Assembly: GCA_003249105.1 (NCBI GenBank)
Contig: QBLT01000019.1
Span: 1-33,748 of the forward strand
Direction: 5' to 3'
Origin: Leptolyngbya sp.
GTDB taxonomy: Bacteria > Cyanobacteriota > Cyanobacteriia > Phormidesmidales > Phormidesmidaceae
Length of the DNA: 33,748 bases
The first letter of the stretch is position 1. Each line of letters opens with the position of its first letter. The position numbers and the translations under genes are program-made. The notes under the pieces were generated by a model. That model had not been told where the DNA came from and searched no databases. It worked only from the letters and a program-made list of their open reading frames with translations. Of the stretch, positions 25,174 through 33,748 are shown piece by piece.

Positions 25174-27242
25174 TGCAAATCGAGTCAACCGTCAACATTC
25201 TCCTCGTCGACGATCAGCCCGAAAACCTGGTGGCTCTAGAGGCTATTTTGGGCGAACTAGGAGCCAATTTAGTCAAATCGACTTCGGGAGAGGAGGCGCT
25301 GCGCTGTCTGCTGCAAGACGACTTCGCGGTGATTTTGCTGGATGTGCAAATGCCTCAAATGGACGGTTTTGAGGTGGCCACGCTAATTCGCCATCGCCAG
25401 CGATCGCGCGACACGCCAATTATTTTTCTCACCGCCTTTAGCAGCAACGAACAGTTTATGTTTAAGGGCTATGCCCTGGGGGCCGTAGACTACTTAATCA
25501 AGCCGATTGCGCCCAACATTTTGCTGTCAAAGGTCGCTATTTTTATTGAGCTCTTTAAAAAGACCGAAGCCCTGCGACAAAAAACAGAAATTTTGCAGCG
25601 GCAGGCCACTCAATTAGAGGCGATTAACACTGAGCTGCAAATGAGTGAAGAGCGGTTTCGCCTGCTCAGTGCCTGTTCTCCGCTGGGGGTGTTTGTCACC
25701 GATACGGAGGGCCGCTGCCTCTACACCAACCCCCGCTATCAATCTATTTGTGGCTCAGCCGAGGCTGTCCCTGAGCAGAGCTGGCTGGGCTCTGTGCACC
25801 CCGACGATTCAGCGATCGCCCAATCGACCTGGCACGCCTTCATGGCCGACGGGCAGGAATATTCCCAGGAGTTTCGGGTTCAAGCCGGGGATGATGGCTG
25901 TCGCTGGGTTTCGGTGCGCTCGGCGCGCCTGGTGTCGGAGCAAAGGCAGTTTCTCGGCTATGTGGGCACCGTTGAAGACATTACCGAGCGCAAGCAGGCC
26001 GAGGCCGCCAATGCCCAGGTGATTCGCGAGCAGGCGGCCCGCCAAGAGGCAGAGACGGCCAACCGCATGAAGGACGAGTTTATTGCGGTGCTCTCCCACG
26101 AGCTGCGGACACCGCTAAACTCGATTTTGGGTTGGTCGCACCTGCTGCGATCGCGCAACCTAGACCCGCAAAAAACCGACTACGCCATCACCACGATCGA
26201 GCGCAACGCCATTGCCCAAAAACAGCTGATCGAAGACATTCTCGACGTCTCCCAGATTGTCCGGGGCAAGCTCCAACTCCACTGCCAGCCGCTGGATCTG
26301 GCGGCGATCGCCCAGGCCGCATTAGAAACGGTGCGGCCAGCGGCGGAGGCCAAGGCGATCGCTCTAGTTGACAATGTTCAAGACACCGCCCGCCTAGAGA
26401 TTGTGGGCGACGCCCTGCGGTTGCAGCAGGTGATCTGGAACCTGCTTACCAACGCGATCAAATTTACCCCTCAGCAGGGGCGCGTAGATCTGCAGCTCTC
26501 GGTGGTACCCGACCTGCCTGAGAACCTAGCAACTTCCTCAGATGCCTATGCCCCAGGCTACGCTCAGATGCGCATCAGCGATACGGGCATGGGTATTGAC
26601 GCCGACTTTTTGCCTCACATTTTCGATCGGTTTCGCCAGGCCGACAGCAGCACCACCCGCGCCCAGGGAGGGCTAGGGCTAGGGCTAGCGATCGTTTACT
26701 ATCTAGTAGAGCAGCACCAGGGCTACGTCTGGGCCGAAAGCTCTGGGGTCAATCAAGGCACCACCTTTACTGTGGCCCTGCCGCTGGTGCCCTCACCGTT
26801 CGACCCCCTGCCCTCACCGTCGGCTGACAACAAACTCGCCGAGGCTGGCCCTCATGCCCTGGCGAATATGGCGATCTTGATCATTGACGATGACACCGAC
26901 ACCCGCGATTATTTAACCTTTTTGCTCGCTTCTCAGGGGGCGGTGGTCACGGCAGCAGCCACCGCCCAGGAGGGCTTTCACCTGTTGAGTACGACCCAGC
27001 CAGCGCTGCTGCTGTGCGATATCAGCATGCCCGATATGGATGGCTACACCCTGATCCAAAAAATTAGAACGCAGCTGCCCGACCCCCAGGCTCAGATTCC
27101 GGCGATCGCCATTACCGCCCACGCCCGCGTCTCTGACCAGGCCCACGCCCTGGCCACCGGGTTTCAGCACCATCTGCCTAAGCCGGTGGAGGCGGAAGTG
27201 CTGATTCAAACAATCCTTCAAGTGACCGGGACGGTGTTCTAA
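25173..27242 (+). CDS. Hybrid histidine kinase: REC-PAS-HisKA-HATPase-REC
   Basis: A 689-aa soluble kinase. The N-terminal receiver has DD13-14, phospho-acceptor Asp57 (LLDVQMPQMDG) and YLIKP. A short coiled coil (about 128-157) leads to a PAS/PAC domain (about 158-277; ends VGTVEDITERKQAE). HisKA has His309 in [11 protein letters not shown]. HATPase has NLLTNAIKF, DTGMGI and GLGLGLAIV. The C-terminal receiver has acidic DDD, Asp616 (LCDISMPDMDG) and a Lys-Pro motif HLPKPVE. The start ATG 25173 overlaps the cheB stop (TGATG) with AGGAGG at 25161-25166, so synthesis is coupled to cheB. The two receivers suggest a phosphorelay and a link to the upstream 1219-aa kinase. Confidence 0.95.
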   Translation: MQIESTVNILLVDDQPENLVALEAILGELGANLVKSTSGEEALRCLLQDDFAVILLDVQMPQMDGFEVATLIRHRQRSRDTPIIFLTAFSSNEQFMFKGYALGAVDYLIKPIAPNILLSKVAIFIELFKKTEALRQKTEILQRQATQLEAINTELQMSEERFRLLSACSPLGVFVTDTEGRCLYTNPRYQSICGSAEAVPEQSWLGSVHPDDSAIAQSTWHAFMADGQEYSQEFRVQAGDDGCRWVSVRSARLVSEQRQFLGYVGTVEDITERKQAEAANAQVIREQAARQEAETANRMKDEFIAVLSHELRTPLNSILGWSHLLRSRNLDPQKTDYAITTIERNAIAQKQLIEDILDVSQIVRGKLQLHCQPLDLAAIAQAALETVRPAAEAKAIALVDNVQDTARLEIVGDALRLQQVIWNLLTNAIKFTPQQGRVDLQLSVVPDLPENLATSSDAYAPGYAQMRISDTGMGIDADFLPHIFDRFRQADSSTTRAQGGLGLGLAIVYYLVEQHQGYVWAESSGVNQGTTFTVALPLVPSPFDPLPSPSADNKLAEAGPHALANMAILIIDDDTDTRDYLTFLLASQGAVVTAAATAQEGFHLLSTTQPALLLCDISMPDMDGYTLIQKIRTQLPDPQAQIPAIAITAHARVSDQAHALATGFQHHLPKPVEAEVLIQTILQVTGTVF

Positions 27243-27299
27243 ATGGGCGGCTGAGCCCTCACCCTTGCCAGAAGAACCAAATCTTGGTACACCTGTGCC

Positions 27300-27821
27300 A
27301 TGTCTTCAGGCCGCACCCACGATCGCATTACCCTTTGGGCCTTACCCCTGGTGGTGTTGGCTGCCTTTCGCGTCACCCTCAACGGCCCGCTGACCGCCGT
27401 GGTCTGTCTAGGATTTTTGCTGGGCGGCTGGATGCTCGGCCCCGACCTCGACATTCACTCAGTGCAGTACAAACGCTGGGGCTGGCTTAGGTGGATCTGG
27501 CTCCCCTACCGGGGCCGCATTCGCCACCGATCGCACTGGTCCCATGGGCCGATCCTAGGCACCGTGGTACGAGTGCTCTACCTGTCCCTATGGCTGAGCT
27601 TCGGCGGGCTGCTGCTCGTCAATCTGCTCAACAGCGCCCAGCGCACCGCCCTTTCCTGGGGAGATTTGATCGACGGTCTGGCCTGGGCCTTAACTGCCTA
27701 CTGGCCCTGGTGGCTGGCCCTGGTGGTGGGGTTAGAACTCGGTGCCCTCAGTCACTATGTAGCCGACTGGATATTCTCCGCATCTAAGGGCAAGCGGCGG
27801 GCAAAGAAACGGCGGCGGTAG
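27300..27821 (+). CDS. DUF2227 family putative metal-binding membrane protein
   Basis: A 173-aa integral membrane protein of the cyanobacterial DUF2227 (metal-binding) family. Motifs: MSSGRTHDRITLWALPLVV at the N-terminus, GGWMLGPDLDIHSVQYKRWG (about 42-61), RIRHRSHWSHGPILGT (about 73-88) and GALSHYVADWIFS near the C-terminus. The spread His and Asp residues (THD, DLDIHS, HRSHWSH, SHYVAD) lie at the ends of hydrophobic helices and resemble the metal ligands of LexA-regulated/YdjM-type membrane hydrolases. Four hydrophobic segments are evident and the C-terminus is a very basic tail. ATG at 27300 gives the family N-terminus. It lies 57 bp after the kinase gene on the same strand. No reaction is established. 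Confidence 0.85.
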   Translation: MSSGRTHDRITLWALPLVVLAAFRVTLNGPLTAVVCLGFLLGGWMLGPDLDIHSVQYKRWGWLRWIWLPYRGRIRHRSHWSHGPILGTVVRVLYLSLWLSFGGLLLVNLLNSAQRTALSWGDLIDGLAWALTAYWPWWLALVVGLELGALSHYVADWIFSASKGKRRAKKRRR

Positions 27822-27852
27822 TTGAGGTGAAGTGGGAAGAGAATAGGTGGCT

Positions 27853-27963
27853 AGTTTTGAGTTTTGAATGCTTTCCATACTCCAAAAACTCAAAACTTAA
27901 AACTAAGCATTCAAAACTGATTTGTCCCCATCACTCCATCACTCCATTACCCCATCACCCCTT
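27853..27963. repeat. Cluster of inverted and tandem short repeats between convergent genes
   Basis: AGTTTTGAATGCTT (27860-27873) and AAGCATTCAAAACT (27905-27918) are perfect 14-bp inverted copies. AGTTTTGAGTTTT (27853-27865) and AAAACTCAAAACT (27885-27897) form a second 13-bp pair that overlaps the first. Then a degenerate octamer/heptamer array runs from about 27927 to 27963 (CCATCACT, CCATCACT, CCATTACC, CCATCACC). It sits between the DUF2227 stop (27821) and nadB stop (27967), so it does not break a gene. Short heptamer arrays like this are common in cyanobacterial genomes. Confidence 0.6.
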
Positions 27964-27966
27964 CAT

Positions 27967-29676
27967 CTACCCCTCCACCGGCGGTGATTTCTCCCACCGA
28001 TCGCCCTCCACCACTGTATGCACCTCCCACTCAGGGCTGGGCTGAGGGTAGTCTTGGCGAAAATGGCCGCCCCGGCTCTCGGTGCGAAAGGCGGCGCTGT
28101 TGAGAATCAGCCAGGCGATGTCGTAGAGGTTGCCCAGTTCGCCCCAGGCTCGCACCAGCGGCCAGTCGAGGGTATTGGGTAGAGAATAGGTCTGGCCGGG
28201 CGATAGCTGGTGGAGGGCCTGCCAGGGGTGTTGCTGCCACTCGGCGCGCCACTGGCTGAGGGTGGCGATCGCCCCCTCCAGCCGCCCCTGCTCACGGCTA
28301 ATAGCTGCCGCGTCCCACATTAGCTGGGTCAGTTGCTCTCGTTGCTGATGAATCGTTGCTAGCGCGTCTGCGGCGGTGTTCTGGGGCCAGAGCAGGGCCG
28401 CCTCATCTAGGGCTGAAATCTCCCTCGTCACGGCCTGTTGATTCCTGTTGTTACCCGATGCTAAGGGCAGGTTGGCCAGTTCAGCGCCGTAGACCAGGCA
28501 TTCCAGCAGGGAGTTGCTGGCCAGACGGTTGGCCCCATGCACCCCGGTGCTGGCGTTTTCGCCCACGGCATAGAGGCCCGGAATCGTGGTTTGGCTTCGG
28601 AGATCTGTGGTGATGCCGCCCATCCAGTAGTGGGCGGCGGGGGAAACCGGCACGGGGTTGATGAGGGGGTCGATGCCCCAGGTGCGGCACACCTGCAAGA
28701 TGTTGGGAAAGCGGTACTGCAAGCGATCGCGCGGTATGGGCCGCATGTCGAGCCACACGCGGCTGTCCCCCGTCTTTTGCAGGTGGTGAAAAATGGCGCG
28801 GCTGACCACATCGCGCGGGGCCAGCTCACCGTCGGCATGGTAGTCGAAGGCAAAGCGGTAGCCCTGGCGATCGACCAGGTGTGCGCCTTCCCCCCGCACC
28901 GCTTCGCTGATTAAAAAGGGCGGTGCCCCCGGCTCCGCCAGGGAGGTGGGATGAAACTGAACAAATTCTAAATCGCGCAGCTGGGCTCCGGCCCGCCAGG
29001 CCATGGCCACGCCATCGCCCGTGCTGGCGGCGGGGTTGGTGGTCTGGGCATAGACCTGGCCGCCGCCGCCGGTCGCAAGCACCGTGGCCTGGGCCGCCAG
29101 CCACTGAAGCTGATGATTGTGGGCCACTAGCGCCCCCTGGCAGCGGCCCTCGACCATCCACAGGTCGAGGGCAAAGGCGCTTTCAAATACGGTAATGTTG
29201 GGCCGCTGAAGCACGGCCTCGGCCAGAATCGAGACGATCGCCCGCCCGGTAGTATCGGCGGCGTGGAGCACGCGGCGGCGGGAGTGGGCCGCCTCTAGGG
29301 TCATGGCCAGCTGGCCCTCGGTGCGATCGAAGGCGACCCCCAAATCCACCAGGCGCTGGATACAGGGGGCAGCCTTGCTGGCCAGGTGCTCGACGGCTGG
29401 GGGATCGCACAGCCCGGCTCCGGCCACCAGGGTATCGGCCACGTGGAGCGAGACCGCATCGTCTGCACCAATGGCGGCGGCAATACCCCCCTGGGCCCAA
29501 TCGCTAGCAGAAATTGACAGGGTGTCTTTGGTCACCAGGCCAATACGCCACTGGGGCGGAATCGATAGCGCCGAGTAAAGTCCGGCGGCACCTCCTCCAA
29601 TCACCAGCACGTCAAAGTCGTGATTATCGGGGTGATTGGGGGGTGGCGCAAGCGGCGACAAATCAGGCTGGGTCAA
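27967..29676 (-). CDS. nadB: L-aspartate oxidase
   Basis: FAD enzyme that oxidises L-aspartate to iminoaspartate, the first step of NAD synthesis (NadA then makes quinolinate). About 569 aa. Motifs: FAD-binding DVLVIGGGAAGLYSALSIP, SDWAQGGIAAAIG (about 61-73), QFHPTSLAEPGAPPFLISEA, and the C-terminal FAD site GVHGANRLASNSLLECLVYG. The helical C-terminal domain (EGAIATLSQWRAEW) is complete. The start is uncertain: TTG at 29676 has GGGAG 6 nt upstream, whereas the longer TTG at 29700 has no ribosome site. It converges with DUF2227 and is divergent from nothing nearby; psbU lies 130 bp upstream on the same strand. NadA and NadC are not in the window. Confidence 0.95.
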   Translation of the reverse strand: MTQPDLSPLAPPPNHPDNHDFDVLVIGGGAAGLYSALSIPPQWRIGLVTKDTLSISASDWAQGGIAAAIGADDAVSLHVADTLVAGAGLCDPPAVEHLASKAAPCIQRLVDLGVAFDRTEGQLAMTLEAAHSRRRVLHAADTTGRAIVSILAEAVLQRPNITVFESAFALDLWMVEGRCQGALVAHNHQLQWLAAQATVLATGGGGQVYAQTTNPAASTGDGVAMAWRAGAQLRDLEFVQFHPTSLAEPGAPPFLISEAVRGEGAHLVDRQGYRFAFDYHADGELAPRDVVSRAIFHHLQKTGDSRVWLDMRPIPRDRLQYRFPNILQVCRTWGIDPLINPVPVSPAAHYWMGGITTDLRSQTTIPGLYAVGENASTGVHGANRLASNSLLECLVYGAELANLPLASGNNRNQQAVTREISALDEAALLWPQNTAADALATIHQQREQLTQLMWDAAAISREQGRLEGAIATLSQWRAEWQQHPWQALHQLSPGQTYSLPNTLDWPLVRAWGELGNLYDIAWLILNSAAFRTESRGGHFRQDYPQPSPEWEVHTVVEGDRWEKSPPVEG

Positions 29677-29806
29677 AGACGACTCCCAAGAATGATTCAA
29701 ACAGTAGGGTGCTAAAAACCCTGGCTAACCAGCGTTGACCTTGGGCCAACCTGACCAACCAGGGCTGCTAAAGGCGGCTCAGCCAAACAGGGGAATGGCC
29801 CGCTGT

Positions 29807-30235
29807 CTACTTGTAAACGCCGTTGTTGAAGCGATCGCCACCTTCCACAAACGCGGAGTCGGGCACAGTAACCGTGAAGTTATCCAGGTTCTTACGCAGA
29901 ATCTCAATCTGAGGGTCGCTCAGACCGGGCAGGTCGAGCACGTCGTCAACGCTCTCGTAAGGAGCATTGAGCAGAATCTTGCGCGCCAGGGTGGGATACA
30001 GCCCAGGAAACTTTCTAAAGCCCTGTACGTTGGCATTGTTCAGGTCCAATTTGGCCCCGTATTCTGTCTTAAGCTTGGCGTCTACCGCGTTCTGCGGCGA
30101 TTCTGCCAGCCAGGCCGTGGCCACAATAGGGGCGCTCAGGAGGTCTGCCCCAAAGATGGGCTGTGCTACAGCGGGGCTACTCACCCAACCTAACAGCACT
30201 GCCAGCGCAACGAGTAGGCCAACCAGTTGTTTCAT
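29807..30235 (-). CDS. psbU: Photosystem II 12-kDa extrinsic protein PsbU
   Basis: A 142-aa precursor of PsbU, a lumenal subunit that stabilises the Mn cluster and Cl- requirement of PSII and protects it from heat. The signal peptide runs to about residue 24 (VSSPAVAQP, type I cleavage after AVA). The mature domain begins soon after; conserved features are [20 protein letters not shown] (about 63-82), [20 protein letters not shown] and [12 protein letters not shown], which form the helix-hairpin-helix-like motif of the family. ATG at 30235 has AGGATTAGGG just upstream. A -10-like TATAGT lies about 30 bp before the start (minus strand). Upstream lies a lipoprotein gene on the same strand. Confidence 0.96.
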   Translation of the reverse strand: MKQLVGLLVALAVLLGWVSSPAVAQPIFGADLLSAPIVATAWLAESPQNAVDAKLKTEYGAKLDLNNANVQGFRKFPGLYPTLARKILLNAPYESVDDVLDLPGLSDPQIEILRKNLDNFTVTVPDSAFVEGGDRFNNGVYK

Positions 30236-30266
30236 TTACCCTAATCCTCTCCTACCAGTGTGAATG

Positions 30267-30272
30267 ACTATA
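30267..30272 (-). promoter_or_regulatory. Possible -10 box for psbU
   Basis: On the minus strand TATAGT is found about 30 bp upstream of the psbU start. No good -35 hexamer is seen at 17 bp, so this is a weak call supported mainly by position. Confidence 0.25.
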
Positions 30273-30349
30273 CACAGCATTTCTAAGAGACTACCATTTC
30301 CCCGGCCCCCCAGCGGAGAAAGAAGGCCATCGGGCCGTTGCGGTTCTGC

Positions 30350-30778
30350 TCAGGGAGATTCTGGGGGCAGGCGCTCTAACTCTTCGGCGTAGTACTCGCC
30401 AATATCTTGTCCGCGCAGCAAAATTTGCTCGTACCGAATGGTCGCCCGCAGGGTGACGGGCTCCCCCTGGGGCGGCGGGGCCGCAGCGCTGAGCACCCAG
30501 ATGGAGCCCGAGTCATCGGCCAGTTCATACAGTCCCTGGCCCACCAGGGGCAGATGGCGACCGACGGTGCCAGCTAGGTATAGCCTATCGCGGCGGCTCT
30601 GGCCGGCCTCCCCAATCGGGGTGACGGGATCCATCCAGGCGAGGCCGGGCCAGGTGCTGAGGCGATCGCGCAGCGCATAGCCCACCGTGGCATCGACGCT
30701 GGCTCCGCAGCTGGTGACGGCCACCAGGGCCAAGCCAACCACTCCGTAGTAGGTAAACTGACGCTTTAGGTAGTTCAT
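30350..30778 (-). CDS. Small hypothetical lipoprotein, 142 aa
   Basis: A short secreted protein: MNYLKRQFTYYGVVGLALVA leads into the lipobox VTSC (Cys24). The mature part has a beta-rich pattern (RDRLYLAGTVGRHLPLVGQG, then LYELADDSGSIWVLSAA, then EPVTLRATIRYEQILLRGQD) that resembles an OB-fold such as bacterial BOF or tRNA_anti-like domains, with the DDSG turn typical of such barrels. This is inference from pattern only. The frame is open upstream to 30871, but ATG at 30778 begins the signal peptide directly. It ends 115 bp before psbU, same strand, and is divergent from folD with 152 bp between. Confidence 0.65.
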   Translation of the reverse strand: MNYLKRQFTYYGVVGLALVAVTSCGASVDATVGYALRDRLSTWPGLAWMDPVTPIGEAGQSRRDRLYLAGTVGRHLPLVGQGLYELADDSGSIWVLSAAAPPPQGEPVTLRATIRYEQILLRGQDIGEYYAEELERLPPESP

Positions 30779-30930
30779 AGCAGCTTTTTGAGGCGCTGAG
30801 CGGCGATCGCAGGCGTTTAGAGGATCAAAATCTGAGACACTGAGAAGGCGTCGAATCCTTGACGAGGGCAAAGTTTGCCTTAGGGTTTCAACTGCGATCG
30901 TTTCCGAGATACAGGTTAGCGCACCCGGCC

Positions 30931-31791
30931 ATGACCCAACTGCTCGACGGCAAAGCCCTGGCGGCCAAAATTCAGACCGATCTGGCCACCACTGTTCAGT
31001 CCTTCATTGCCCAGGGGCACCGTTCCCCTGGGCTGGCGGTGATCATGGTGGGCGACAACCCCGCCAGCGCCGCCTACGTGCGCAACAAAGAGCGGGCCTG
31101 TAGCCGGGTGGGCATCGCCTCCTACGGCAAGCATCTGCCCGCCACCGTCTCCCAGCAGGAGGTGGCTGACCTGATTCAGCAGCTCAATGGCGACCCCAAC
31201 GTAGACGGCATTTTGGTGCAGCTGCCCCTGCCCGACCATCTCGATGCGGTGGCGCTGCTGCTCACCATTGACCCCGATAAAGATGCCGACGGGCTGCACC
31301 CCATCAATCTAGGACGGCTGGTGCGCGGCGAACCGGGCCTGCGCAGCTGCACCCCCTATGGCGTGATGCGGCTGCTACAGGCCGCTAAAATTGACCCCGC
31401 TGGGGCCACCGCCGTGGTAGTGGGGCGCAGTATTCTCGTCGGTAAGCCCATGGCCCTGATGCTGCTAGAGGCCAACGCCACCGTGACTATGGCTCATTCG
31501 CGCACCCCCGATTTAGCCTCGGTGATGCGGCAAGCTGATATTCTAGTGGCGGCGGTGGGCCGCCCCGGTATGATTACTGCTGCTGACGTTAAGCCCGGCA
31601 GTGTTGTCATTGATGTGGGCATTAACCGAGTCGAGCAGCCCGACGGCTCAGCTCGGCTGGTGGGGGATGTCGATTTTGCCTCGGTGGAGCCGGTGGCTTC
31701 GGCGATTACTCCGGTGCCGGGGGGGGTTGGCCCAATGACTGTGGCCATGCTGCTGGAGAACACCGTAACCAGCTACCGCAACCGCCTGTAA
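30931..31791 (+). CDS. folD: Methylenetetrahydrofolate dehydrogenase/cyclohydrolase
   Basis: A 286-aa bifunctional enzyme that interconverts 5,10-methylene-THF and 10-formyl-THF using NADP+, supplying one-carbon units to purine and formyl-Met synthesis. Motifs: [16 protein letters not shown] with Tyr49 and catalytic Lys53, [25 protein letters not shown] (usually PCTP), [18 protein letters not shown] at the Rossmann fold, and the closing [18 protein letters not shown]. Length is normal. ATG at 30931 gives the canonical [14 protein letters not shown] start; the frame is open to 30859 but those residues do not belong to the family. crtE and DUF212 follow on the same strand (57 and 14 bp gaps), and a terminator closes the unit. 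Confidence 0.97.
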   Translation: MTQLLDGKALAAKIQTDLATTVQSFIAQGHRSPGLAVIMVGDNPASAAYVRNKERACSRVGIASYGKHLPATVSQQEVADLIQQLNGDPNVDGILVQLPLPDHLDAVALLLTIDPDKDADGLHPINLGRLVRGEPGLRSCTPYGVMRLLQAAKIDPAGATAVVVGRSILVGKPMALMLLEANATVTMAHSRTPDLASVMRQADILVAAVGRPGMITAADVKPGSVVIDVGINRVEQPDGSARLVGDVDFASVEPVASAITPVPGGVGPMTVAMLLENTVTSYRNRL

Positions 31792-31836
31792 ACGCAGGAT
31801 CTATCCAGTTTCAAACTCATTTTTGTCGCCTTTTAA

Positions 31837-32778
<942 letters not shown>

Positions 32779-32792
32779 GTTTGCCTGCGCCG

Positions 32793-33248
32793 ATGGACAG
32801 TTTTAGCGACATCTTCAACAACCATGTGCTCGTGGTGGCGTTAATTGCCTGCTTTACAGCCCAGGGGCTCAAGGCCATCATTGAGCTGGTGCGCCACCGC
32901 AAGCTCAATCTGCGGGTGATGGTAGAAACCGGTGGTATGCCCAGCGCCCACTCGGCCCTGGTGACGGCCCTGGCGGGCGGCATTGGCCAAACCCTAGGCT
33001 GGGCAAGCCCAATATTTGCGGCCACCGCTGTGTTTTCGGTAATTGTTATGTATGACGCGGCGGGAGTGCGCCAGGCGGCGGGCAAGCAGGCCAAGGTACT
33101 CAACCAAATCATCGACGAGCTTTTTCAAGAAAAGCCCGAAATCAGAGAAGATCGGCTGAAGGAATTGCTGGGCCATACGCCCTTTCAGGTAATTGCCGGG
33201 TCAATTTTAGGGGCGATGATCTCTTGCCTGGCTGCCCCTGCCTATTGA
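32793..33248 (+). CDS. Divergent PAP2 family (DUF212) membrane protein
   Basis: A 151-aa membrane protein of the divergent PAP2/DUF212 family. It has about four hydrophobic segments. The central ETGGMPSAHSALVTALAGG (about residues 50-68) corresponds to the PSGH-type phosphatase motif, while SVIVMYDAAGVRQAAGKQA and LGHTPFQVIAGSILGA are family features. The classical first KX6RP motif is missing, hence 'divergent'; catalytic activity on lipid or prenyl phosphates is plausible but unproven. ATG at 32793 is preferred to TTG at 32781. It follows crtE by 14 bp and is surely in the same operon, so a role on isoprenoid diphosphates is a reasonable guess. Confidence 0.9.
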   Translation: MDSFSDIFNNHVLVVALIACFTAQGLKAIIELVRHRKLNLRVMVETGGMPSAHSALVTALAGGIGQTLGWASPIFAATAVFSVIVMYDAAGVRQAAGKQAKVLNQIIDELFQEKPEIREDRLKELLGHTPFQVIAGSILGAMISCLAAPAY

Positions 33249-33272
33249 GCTAACGCTCTGCTGGGTCACGCC

Positions 33273-33321
33273 AAAAAATAGCCGGTAGCTGTGACTCCGC
33301 TTAGCTACCGGCTATTTTTTT
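33273..33321. terminator. Strong bidirectional rho-independent terminator
   Basis: AAAAAATAGCCGGTAGCT (33273-33290) pairs perfectly with AGCTACCGGCTATTTTTT (33303-33320) around a 12-nt loop, giving an 18-bp stem with T-tracts on both strands. It ends the folD-crtE-DUF212 unit on the plus strand and the partial gene on the minus strand. Confidence 0.95.
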
Positions 33322-33349
33322 GAAGTTGGTTTATGTCAGCAGGCAACCC

Positions 33350-33748
33350 CTAGGGCGTGGTGAGGGCAACCGCTGGGGTTAGCATTACCACTTCCTGGCT
33401 ATCGACGATAAAGCCGGGGATGTTGAGGCCAGTGAGCACGGACAGGGTAGAGGCAGCTCCAGCCACATCGGGGCTGTGGGCGATGAGCAGGTAAGAGCGC
33501 TGGCGATGCACCGCTAGTCCCACGGCCTGGCCCACCTGGCGCTGAATGGCGATCGCCGACTCAGGCTGATACTGGTAGTCCACCAGCACCGCAAAGCCTG
33601 TTCCCAACGGCTGCGGGGCATAGGCAGTTGGCGCTGTCTGCGTTGTCGCTGAGGGAGTAGCCGCAGGGGTGCCATTGCTGGGTGGGGTGCCATTGGCGGG
33701 TGGAGTCGCGCCTCCGGTAGATGGAGTTGTGCCGCTAGTCGGTGGGGT
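33350..33748 (-). CDS. Partial protein: Thr/Pro-rich linker plus C-terminal domain (5' end outside window)
   Basis: The frame is open from the window end to a stop at 33350, so only the C-terminal 132 residues are seen and no start is present. The first about 45 residues are low-complexity repeats of Thr, Pro, Gly, Ser and Asn (for example TPPANGTPPSNGTPAATPS), a typical extracytoplasmic linker. The last about 85 residues form a compact domain (GFAVLVDYQYQPESAIAIQR, then QRSYLLIAHSPDVAGAASTL) with a beta-alpha-beta pattern resembling SPOR-like domains of cell-envelope proteins. This fold guess is from the pattern only. A secreted or envelope protein is likely; its N-terminus, signal and full length lie outside the window. 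Confidence 0.6.
   Translation of the reverse strand, partial: TPPTSGTTPSTGGATPPANGTPPSNGTPAATPSATTQTAPTAYAPQPLGTGFAVLVDYQYQPESAIAIQRQVGQAVGLAVHRQRSYLLIAHSPDVAGAASTLSVLTGLNIPGFIVDSQEVVMLTPAVALTTP

Overview
This 33.7-kb window is cyanobacterial chromosome. The evidence is the gene set: three photosystem II genes (psb28, psbP/CyanoP, psbU), a plant-type [2Fe-2S] ferredoxin, crtE, and several families largely confined to cyanobacteria and plastids (DUF3598, DUF3326, DUF2854, DUF2227). The palindrome GCGATCGC (HIP1) is also frequent throughout, which is a cyanobacterial signature. The moderately high GC content and gene style suggest a Leptolyngbya/Nodosilinea-like filamentous form; that genus-level guess is inference only.

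Layout, left to right. Positions 130-5054: a VOC protein (-), a small unknown (+), plsY (+), a fasciclin lipoprotein (-), a GPH-type sugar/cation symporter (-) and an unknown lipoprotein (+). Positions 5182-7145: psb28, moaB and a DUF3598 protein, all (+). Positions 7155-12614, all (-): purD, a receiver/histidine-kinase protein with its upstream Rcp1-like response regulator, DUF3326, a 62-aa protein, a ferredoxin and a 57-aa protein. Positions 12794-19676, all (+): DUF2854, a lipobox-bearing methyltransferase, psbP, maf, then acpP-fabF-tkt. Positions 19955-27242, all (+): a signalling block with a 1219-aa CHASE3/HAMP/GAF hybrid kinase carrying three receivers, cheR, a receiver-less cheB and a second hybrid kinase; the last three are translationally coupled. 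Positions 27300-33748: a DUF2227 protein (+), nadB, psbU and a small lipoprotein (-), folD-crtE-DUF212 (+), and a 5'-truncated Thr/Pro-rich protein (-) at the window edge.

Most genes are housekeeping: phospholipid, fatty-acid, purine, NAD, folate, isoprenoid and molybdopterin synthesis, the Calvin/pentose-phosphate cycle and PSII assembly. The accessory content is the signalling block and several non-coding structures. The most notable structures are a perfect 48-bp palindrome between divergent genes (12691-12738), a 111-bp MITE-like element with near-identical 22-bp inverted ends abutting the ferredoxin stop codon (11879-11989), a 9-bp hairpin between acpP and fabF, and a perfect 18-bp bidirectional terminator (33273-33320). 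The best candidate for an under-described system is the cheR-cheB-kinase operon next to a kinase with a long Glu/Gln coiled coil, with no chemoreceptor, CheA or CheW in the window. No tRNA, rRNA, CRISPR array, transposase gene or phage gene was seen. No stretch over 300 bases lacks a gene; the longest gap (2516-2809) holds short repeats upstream of the fasciclin gene and a hairpin downstream of the transporter.
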